From: Myxococcota bacterium
GTDB taxonomy: Bacteria > Myxococcota_A > UBA9160 > PR03
Direction: 5' to 3'
Assembly (NCBI GenBank): GCA_025453505.1
Contig: JALOQG010000209.1
Location: 1-5,837 of the forward strand
Length of the DNA: 5,837 nt
Program-made: the position numbers and the translations under genes
In this document: positions 1-3,948 of the stretch, in pieces
Layout of the letters: each line of letters opens with the position of its first letter
Numbering within the stretch: position 1 is the stretch's first letter
Notes under the pieces: model-generated
What the model was told of the DNA's origin: nothing
The model's input: only the letters and a program-made list of their open reading frames with translations
Databases searched by the model: none

Positions 1-93
1 AACCTGTCCCTCGGATCCTCACCGCATCTCGGCGAGCGAATCCTGGGTCAGGCTCCTAGCGAGAAATCACGCGGAACGGCGATCGCGCGGGAG

Positions 94-99
94 TAGAAT
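94..99 (+). promoter_or_regulatory. Possible -10 element upstream of the broken secreted-protein gene
   Basis: TAGAAT differs from TATAAT at one position and lies about 30 bp before the ATG at 129. Transcription would start near 106, leaving a short leader that still includes the ribosome binding site. The region where a -35 would fall (around 70-77) has no TTGACA-like hexamer, so this rests on the -10 alone. The first 128 bases contain no gene I can support. Confidence 0.25.
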
Positions 100-115
100 G
101 GCCGGCACACGGCAC

Positions 116-123
116 AGGGAGGT
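116..123 (+). promoter_or_regulatory. Strong Shine-Dalgarno fixing the start at 129
   Basis: AGGGAGGT contains the full GGAGG core and sits 6 nt before the ATG at 129. This spacing, together with a signal peptide starting at exactly that codon, makes 129 the clear start of the downstream gene. It also argues that the gene was functional until recently. Confidence 0.75.
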
Positions 124-128
124 CCGCC

Positions 129-714
129 ATGACATCCCGCTGCACGCTCCAATCGCTGCCCGCTGAGATTCCCTTCGCACTCGCCTTCGCCCTCGGTCTC
201 GCCCTCGCGCCGGAAGCGCGCGCCGAACAGGCTGCCGCAAACGATCCGTACTCGGGCACCTGGGACGTGCAGGGCATGACCACCGACGTGAAGAGCGGCG
301 ACACGCGCCGCATCGAGGGTCACGTCGTGCTCACGCGCAAGGGCGACCGCTGGCACGCGCAAGGGCGACCGCTGGGCCGCCGCGTCGGAGCTGATCACGC
401 AGTACCCGACGATGGGCGGACCGGTCCACACCGAAGTGATCGGGACCGGCGACGGGCGCCGCAGCGACGCCGGCCTCGAAGGCGAGGCCCACACGCAGCT
501 CGTGATCCAGACCGTGCCGGGCGTCGACACGGACTTCGCGTTCATCCCACGTCAGGTCGGGCCGCGTCTCGTCTCGAAGTGGAAGGCGCATTTCGAAGGC
601 GACGCGCTCGTCGTCGAACTCTCGAACCAGCCCGAGGCCGGCGAGGCATACACGCCGACGAAGACGGTGCTCCGGGGCAAGCGCGTGCAGATGCCCCAGG
701 AGATCGCGAAGTAG
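129..714 (+). pseudogene. Small secreted protein of unknown function, frameshifted by a 22-bp duplication
   Basis: The first 75 codons (129-353) read a signal peptide with hydrophobic core around residues 14-28 and an AxA-type cleavage site (EARA before EQ, after residue 32). A mature start with a YSGTWDVQG motif follows. The frame is then lost inside a perfect 22-bp tandem duplication (332-375). Skipping one copy continues straight into a second frame from 376 (AAASELITQYPTMGG...) that runs to the TAG at 712-714. The repaired protein has 187 residues, about 155 after export. The mature part looks beta-rich, with alternating hydrophobic residues and few cysteines; a small lipocalin-like barrel is possible, but I do not recognise the family. 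Read as it stands, the first frame stays open to 755 with an Arg-rich tail that overlaps the end of the convergent dehydrogenase gene and is clearly out of frame. It may be a true recent pseudogene or an assembly error. Confidence 0.75.
332..375 (+). repeat. Perfect 22-bp tandem duplication (two copies)
   Basis: Bases 332-353 are repeated exactly at 354-375, with no mismatch. The match ends precisely at the unit boundaries: 331 differs from 353, and 376 differs from 354. Each unit begins CACGCGCAAGGG and ends CCGCTGG. Because 22 is not a multiple of 3, the extra copy shifts the host gene's frame, and removing either copy restores it. This is a direct observation. The cause (replication slippage or a read or assembly artefact) is not visible. 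Confidence 0.97.
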
Positions 715-726
715 CGGGGCTCCGCG

Positions 727-1875
727 TCAGCCGAGTCCCATGCGCTGCGCGATGATGCGCTTCATGATCTCGTTGGTGCCGGCGTAGATCGACTGCACCG
801 CGGCGTCCGCGAAGTCGCCCGCGATCGGGTACTCCTTCATGAAGCCGTAGCCGCCGTGGAGCTGCAGACACTCCGCGGTGAGCCGCTTCTGGAGGTCGGT
901 GGTCCACCACTTGGCCATCGAGACCTCGGTGACGACGTCCTCGCCGCGCACGTGTGCGCCCAGCAGCCGATCGACGAAGGCCTGGCCGATCTCGACCTCG
1001 GTGGCCAGCTCCGCCAGTTTGAACTGCGTGTTCTGGAACGACGCGACCGACTGACCGAAGGCGCGGCGGCCCTTCACGTACTCGATCGTGTCGGCAAGCG
1101 AGCGCTTGCACGACGCCATCGACGAGACGCCGATGCAGAGCCGCTCCTGCTGCAGCTCCGTCATCAGCATGTGGAAGCCGCGGCCCTCCTCGCCGAGCAG
1201 GTTCGTCACCGGCACGCGGCAGTCCTGGAAGAAGAGTTCGCTGGTGTCCTGGCCGGGCAGCCCGAGCTTGTCGAGCTTGCGGCCCTTCACGAAGCCGGGC
1301 GTGCCGTCCTCGACCAGGAGTAACGACATGCCGCGGTGCGGCGGCTTCGCATCCGGATCCGTCTTCGCGACGACGATGAACACGTCGCCGATCTGGCCGT
1401 GCGAGATGAAGGTCTTCGAGCCATCGATCACGTACGAGTCGCCGTCGCGGATCGCGCGCGTCTGCACGTTGGCGAGATCCGAGCCGGTGCCGGGTTCCGT
1501 CATGGCGACGGCGAGCAGCACGCTGCCGTCGATCGCGCCCCGCAGGTACTTCTCCTTGTGCTCGGCGGTGCCGAAGTCTCGGATGTACGGCGCGCAGATG
1601 TCGATGTGCAGCGAGAACATCAGCGCGTGCGCGCGCAGGTCGGCGAGTTCCTCCATCACGACTGCGTCGTAGAGGAAGTCCTGGCCGGCGCCGCCCCACT
1701 CTTCCGGCATGCTGGCGCCGAGGAAGCCCTCCTCGCCGAGCCGGCGCCAGGTCGCGCGATCGGGCATCCCGGCGGCGTTCCACTCCGCGACCTTCGGCGC
1801 GATCTCCTTCTCGGCGAAGCGGCGGAACTGCGCGCGGTAGAGCTCGTGGTCTTCGCCGTAGACGTCGCGTCGCAT
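727..1875 (-). CDS. Acyl-CoA dehydrogenase, long-chain/isovaleryl type
   Basis: This is a 382-residue FAD enzyme that introduces the alpha-beta double bond in an acyl-CoA, the first step of fatty-acid or branched-chain acyl beta-oxidation, passing electrons to ETF. The length is normal for the family. The N-terminal helical domain covers about 1-120. The middle beta domain starts at AMTEPGTGSD (124-133), with DGSKTFISHG at 151-160. The C-terminal helical domain carries RAFGQ (271-275), QLHGGYGF (338-345) and IYAGTNEIMK (363-372). The YEGT glutamate used by medium- and short-chain enzymes is Ala365 here. The likely catalytic base is Glu244 in LQQERL, the helix G position used by LCAD and isovaleryl-CoA dehydrogenase, and the C-terminal third resembles mammalian LCAD. 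The ATG at 1875 is supported by AGGAGG 8 nt upstream. The gene stands alone, divergent from the VOC gene and convergent with the broken gene. Exact substrate chain length cannot be read from the sequence. Confidence 0.96.
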   Translation of the reverse strand: MRRDVYGEDHELYRAQFRRFAEKEIAPKVAEWNAAGMPDRATWRRLGEEGFLGASMPEEWGGAGQDFLYDAVVMEELADLRAHALMFSLHIDICAPYIRDFGTAEHKEKYLRGAIDGSVLLAVAMTEPGTGSDLANVQTRAIRDGDSYVIDGSKTFISHGQIGDVFIVVAKTDPDAKPPHRGMSLLLVEDGTPGFVKGRKLDKLGLPGQDTSELFFQDCRVPVTNLLGEEGRGFHMLMTELQQERLCIGVSSMASCKRSLADTIEYVKGRRAFGQSVASFQNTQFKLAELATEVEIGQAFVDRLLGAHVRGEDVVTEVSMAKWWTTDLQKRLTAECLQLHGGYGFMKEYPIAGDFADAAVQSIYAGTNEIMKRIIAQRMGLG

Positions 1876-1883
1876 CGGGAGAT

Positions 1884-1889
1884 CCTCCT
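1884..1889 (-). promoter_or_regulatory. Shine-Dalgarno of the acyl-CoA dehydrogenase
   Basis: Read on the minus strand this is AGGAGG, a perfect anti-Shine-Dalgarno match placed 8 nt before the ATG at 1875. It fixes that start codon, and it contrasts with the weak or absent sites in front of the other intact genes in the window. Confidence 0.8.
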
Positions 1890-1926
1890 CGGTTCGGGTC
1901 GGGCCGGCGCCCTGTGAGGGAAGCCG

Positions 1927-1939
1927 ATTTTGCTAGGGT
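1927..1939. promoter_or_regulatory. Putative overlapping divergent promoter elements
   Basis: The 72 bp between the divergent starts (1876-1947) contain one A/T-rich patch. On the plus strand TGCTAGGGT (1931-1939) reads as an extended -10 (TGn plus TAGGGT at 1934-1939). It would start transcription at about 1946, only a base or two before the VOC ATG at 1948. On the minus strand CAAAAT (complement of 1927-1932) is a 4/6 match to a -10 and would give the dehydrogenase a leader of roughly 45 nt. Neither has a good -35. The plus-strand AGGG (1935-1938) could instead be a weak ribosome binding site 9 nt before the ATG. The two readings compete. Confidence 0.3.
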
Positions 1940-1947
1940 GCGCCGCC

Positions 1948-2802
1948 ATGATCACGCGCGTCGACCGCATCGTCCTCACCGCCCCGCGCCGCGACCTCGC
2001 GTCCCAGGCGTGGCAACGCCTCTTCGACGCGCAGCTCGTGCGCGAAGATCGCGTCCCGTGTCTCGCGGCGCGCCGCAGCGTGCTGCGCCTCGGCGACAGC
2101 GAGATCGAGCTGCTCGAGCCCGACGGCATCGGCATCACGGCCCAGCACGTGTCGCGGTCGCGCACGTCGATCTTCGCGGTCGGGCTCGCGGTTGCGGATC
2201 TCGCCGCCATGCAGGCGGACCTCGACGCCCGCGCGATCCACCACGTGCGCGAGGGCCAGCAGCTGTGGATGAGCGGCGAGTGGACGGGGATCCCCGCGCT
2301 GCGCGTCGCCTTGACGCAGGACGAGCGCCGGCCCGGTGCGGGCGTCCTGCAGCGCATCTACGAAGTCACGCATCTGCACGCGAACCACCGCCGCGAGGCG
2401 CAGCGTTTCGCGAAGCTCTTCCGGCTCGATCCGAAGCAGCAGGCGCCGATCCGCTCCGAGCCGTTCGGCTACGAAGGCACGCTCGCGTTCCTGCAGCCCG
2501 AGGCGCTCGACCGCGTCGAGTTCGTGACGCCGAGCGACGCCACCAAGACCATGGGCCGCTTCTTCGCCCGCCAGGGCCCGAGCTTCTACATGTTCTACGC
2601 CGAGTGCCGCGACACGGCGGCGCTGCGCGAGCGGCTGCTCGAACACGCGCCGAAGCAGTGGACCGGCGCGCGCGACGGCGCCGCGCCCGACAATCTCTTC
2701 GTGCACCCGCAGGCGCTGCACGGCGTGCTGCTCGGCGTCAGCCGCGAGAGCGTCGCGTGGACGTGGTCGGGCCACCCGGAGCGGGTGCGGCCGGCGGCCT
2801 GA
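1948..2802 (+). CDS. Two-domain VOC (glyoxalase/epimerase fold) protein, substrate unknown
   Basis: The protein has 284 residues from the ATG at 1948, where the first beta strand (MITRVDRIVL) begins. A TTG at 1930 is in frame but would add six residues that do not fit the fold. Two vicinal-oxygen-chelate domains are visible. Domain 1 (about 1-125) runs from RIVLTAPRRD through IELLEPDG (53-60) to a second repeat starting SIFAVGLAVADL. Domain 2 (about 138-270) runs from YEVTHLHANH (138-147) through LDRVEFVTP to FVHPQALHGVLLGV (251-264). The latter resembles the HP...GVL(I)E strand of methylmalonyl-CoA epimerase. VOC enzymes usually bind a divalent metal through His/Glu at these strands. Here the first domain has Arg7 where the opening His is expected but keeps Glu54, while the second has His142 and Glu191 but Gly263 at the usual final Glu. 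Metal binding is therefore uncertain. Divergence from an acyl-CoA dehydrogenase fits an acyl-CoA or ring-substrate role, but this is inference. Confidence 0.87.
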   Translation: MITRVDRIVLTAPRRDLASQAWQRLFDAQLVREDRVPCLAARRSVLRLGDSEIELLEPDGIGITAQHVSRSRTSIFAVGLAVADLAAMQADLDARAIHHVREGQQLWMSGEWTGIPALRVALTQDERRPGAGVLQRIYEVTHLHANHRREAQRFAKLFRLDPKQQAPIRSEPFGYEGTLAFLQPEALDRVEFVTPSDATKTMGRFFARQGPSFYMFYAECRDTAALRERLLEHAPKQWTGARDGAAPDNLFVHPQALHGVLLGVSRESVAWTWSGHPERVRPAA

Positions 2803-2843
2803 GCCGGGTCAAGTCGCCGCGCGCGCATGCCGATGCAGCGCGC

Positions 2844-3077
2844 ATGGCGACGCTCCTCGAACGACTCCTGCGCAGACGCCTCCGGCGCTCCGATCCCGCT
2901 CCGAGTGACGAGCGCGCGAACGACGACGCGGACGTACAGTCGATCGAGGCGGCGCTCGCCCAGGCCGAAGACATCGCGGCGCGCACGACCGCGCTGGCCA
3001 GCGATCTCCACCGCCTGCTGACGCGCGACACCGCCCGGCGGCGCACGAAGCGGCCGGAAGAGCGGATCCTGCACTAG
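2844..3077 (+). CDS. Small Arg-rich helical protein, unknown function
   Basis: This 77-codon frame starts at ATG 2844, 41 bp after the VOC stop on the same strand, and ends at TAG 3075-3077. About 87% of its codons end in G or C (my count: 67 of 77), in line with the neighbouring genes, and the competing frames are not protein-like. Residues 4-15 form a basic stretch (LLERLLRRRLRR). An acidic linker (SDERANDDAD, 21-30) follows, then an amphipathic helix at about 31-59 with hydrophobic residues at heptad-like spacing (V31, I34, L38, A41, A45, L55), and an Arg/Lys-rich tail. There is no signal peptide or membrane segment. I do not recognise the family; a small DNA- or membrane-associated coiled-coil protein would fit. 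No Shine-Dalgarno is visible and no other in-frame start exists between the VOC stop and 2844, so translation may depend on read-over from the VOC gene. It could be a chance frame. Confidence 0.5.
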   Translation: MATLLERLLRRRLRRSDPAPSDERANDDADVQSIEAALAQAEDIAARTTALASDLHRLLTRDTARRRTKRPEERILH

Positions 3078-3093
3078 CACCTGACGAGCCGAG

Positions 3094-3948
3094 TCATTCC
3101 TCGGGCCGGCGCGCGTCGCGTTCGTACTCGTCGGCCATCGATTGCTGCCGGCCCTGGCGCCGCAACGCGTCGAGATCGACCTCGACGCCTGCCTCCGCGC
3201 GCAGCCGCGCGATCTCGGCTCGGAAGGCCTCCTGTGCCCTCAGCGTGCGCAGGCTCTCTTCGACGTCGCGGCGGGCCTCTTCGAAAGTCATCTGCGCTGC
3301 CGGCTCGATCGCGACGAGTTCGACGAGCGCGGCGCCACCCTCACGCACGATCACGACCCGATCGCCCACACGCGTGAGCCGGAGCGCCTCGGGGATCACG
3401 TCGGCGGGAAGCTTTTCGGCCGTGGCCGGCAGCAGCGTCTCCGTGGTCGCCGGATCGAGGCGAGCCTCGGATCCGAGGCTCGCCATCGCTGCATTCGCGT
3501 CTGCCTCCGATGCGAAGCGCTGTCGGCGAAGCGCAATGCGGCGTTCCGTATGGCGAGCGCGGGTCTTCTCGAAGTGCGCCCGCAGATCCGCGTCGCTGAT
3601 CGACGCGCCGTCGCGCAGCGCCGAGAAGAGCGCATCGCGCAGGATCTCCTCTTCGCGGGCGTTGGCCTCCCGGCGCAGGGCTTCGAGCTTCTCACGCGTC
3701 GCGTCTGTCGCGTCGATCCCTCGGAGCCGCGCTTCGCGCGCCGCCAGCTTGCGCGCGATCACGACGTCCATCGCGCGCTGATCTCGAACGGAGTCGCCTG
3801 AGAGGGCGACTTCCACGGGATCGACGACGAGGTCTGGATCCCGCGCCACTACGAGGAGAGCTGATCCCTTCGACAGACGCGACTCCCGAGACTCGCACGC
3901 CCCCAGCAGAGCGAGCAGGAACAAGAGCGCCGTCCACCGCACGATCAC
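3094..3948 (-). CDS. SurA/EpsD-like parvulin-family lipoprotein
   Basis: The 284-residue protein has a short lipoprotein signal: basic start, core ALLFLLALL, and lipobox LGAC with the modified Cys at 18. Glu19 at +2 is compatible with outer-membrane sorting. The body follows the layout of PpiC/SurA/EpsD folding factors. A helical chaperone-like segment covers about 55-130 (ARKLAAREARLRGID, then ISDADLRAHFEKTRARH). A shortened parvulin-like region covers about 133-216, ending VIVREGGAALVELVAIEPA. A C-terminal helix (TFEEARRDVEESLRTLRAQ, 221-239) and a charged tail follow. The HIL-type strand and the active-site histidines of true parvulins are not evident, so it is probably a chaperone rather than an isomerase. 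The GTG start at 3948 overlaps the upstream TGA as GTGA. There is no Shine-Dalgarno, so translational coupling is likely. A second GTG two codons in is possible. The assignment to the broad family is fairly secure; EpsD itself is not. Confidence 0.82.
   Translation of the reverse strand: MIVRWTALLFLLALLGACESRESRLSKGSALLVVARDPDLVVDPVEVALSGDSVRDQRAMDVVIARKLAAREARLRGIDATDATREKLEALRREANAREEEILRDALFSALRDGASISDADLRAHFEKTRARHTERRIALRRQRFASEADANAAMASLGSEARLDPATTETLLPATAEKLPADVIPEALRLTRVGDRVVIVREGGAALVELVAIEPAAQMTFEEARRDVEESLRTLRAQEAFRAEIARLRAEAGVEVDLDALRRQGRQQSMADEYERDARRPEE
3459..3484. repeat. Perfect 26-bp palindrome inside the lipoprotein gene
   Basis: The left half GGCGAGCCTCGGA is followed directly by its exact reverse complement, centred between 3471 and 3472. 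The symmetry stops at both ends (3458 A against 3485 A). As RNA it could form an 11-bp stem with a GATC loop. It encodes the stretch ASLGSEAR (residues 156-163) in the middle of the degenerate parvulin region. It is not followed by a T-run on either strand, so it is not a standard terminator. It may be a chance product of GC-rich coding sequence, a small inserted palindromic element or a protein-binding site. Confidence 0.95.
3945..3948 (-). promoter_or_regulatory. GTGA stop/start overlap coupling propeller and lipoprotein genes
   Basis: On the minus strand the GTG start of the lipoprotein (3948-3946) overlaps the TGA stop of the propeller gene (3947-3945). The 20 nt before the GTG contain no purine-rich ribosome binding site. 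Translation of the lipoprotein therefore most likely relies on ribosomes terminating on the upstream gene, which ties the two proteins to a related amount and place. Confidence 0.8.

Noticed and set aside
365..372. Programmed frameshifting as an explanation for the two frames of the first gene.
   Set aside because: There is no slippery heptamer, and the exact 22-bp duplication accounts fully for the frame change.
713..726. Possible bidirectional terminator between the convergent stops at 714 and 727.
   Set aside because: Only a 4-bp GCGG/CCGC stem, with no T-run on either strand.
1184..1741. A 15-bp direct repeat (CCCTCCTCGCCGAGC) at 1184-1198 and 1727-1741.
   Set aside because: Both copies encode a Leu-Gly-Glu-Glu-Gly stretch of the dehydrogenase with the same preferred codons. 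It is coincidental coding similarity, not a repeat element.
542..1783. A 413-codon minus-strand frame over the dehydrogenase.
   Set aside because: It is a frame shadow: Arg-rich low-complexity sequence overlapping a gene with unmistakable acyl-CoA dehydrogenase motifs in another frame.
1914..3077. A 387-codon plus-strand open frame spanning the VOC region and ending with the small gene.
   Set aside because: Its first 310 codons give Arg/Pro/Ala-rich sequence with no domain, while the other frame gives a clear two-domain VOC protein. Only the last 77 codons look protein-like.
3089..3104. Hairpin CCGAG/CTCGG at the convergent junction after the small gene and the lipoprotein.
   Set aside because: The stem is 5 bp, it overlaps the lipoprotein stop codon and no T-run follows. 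It is too weak to call a terminator.
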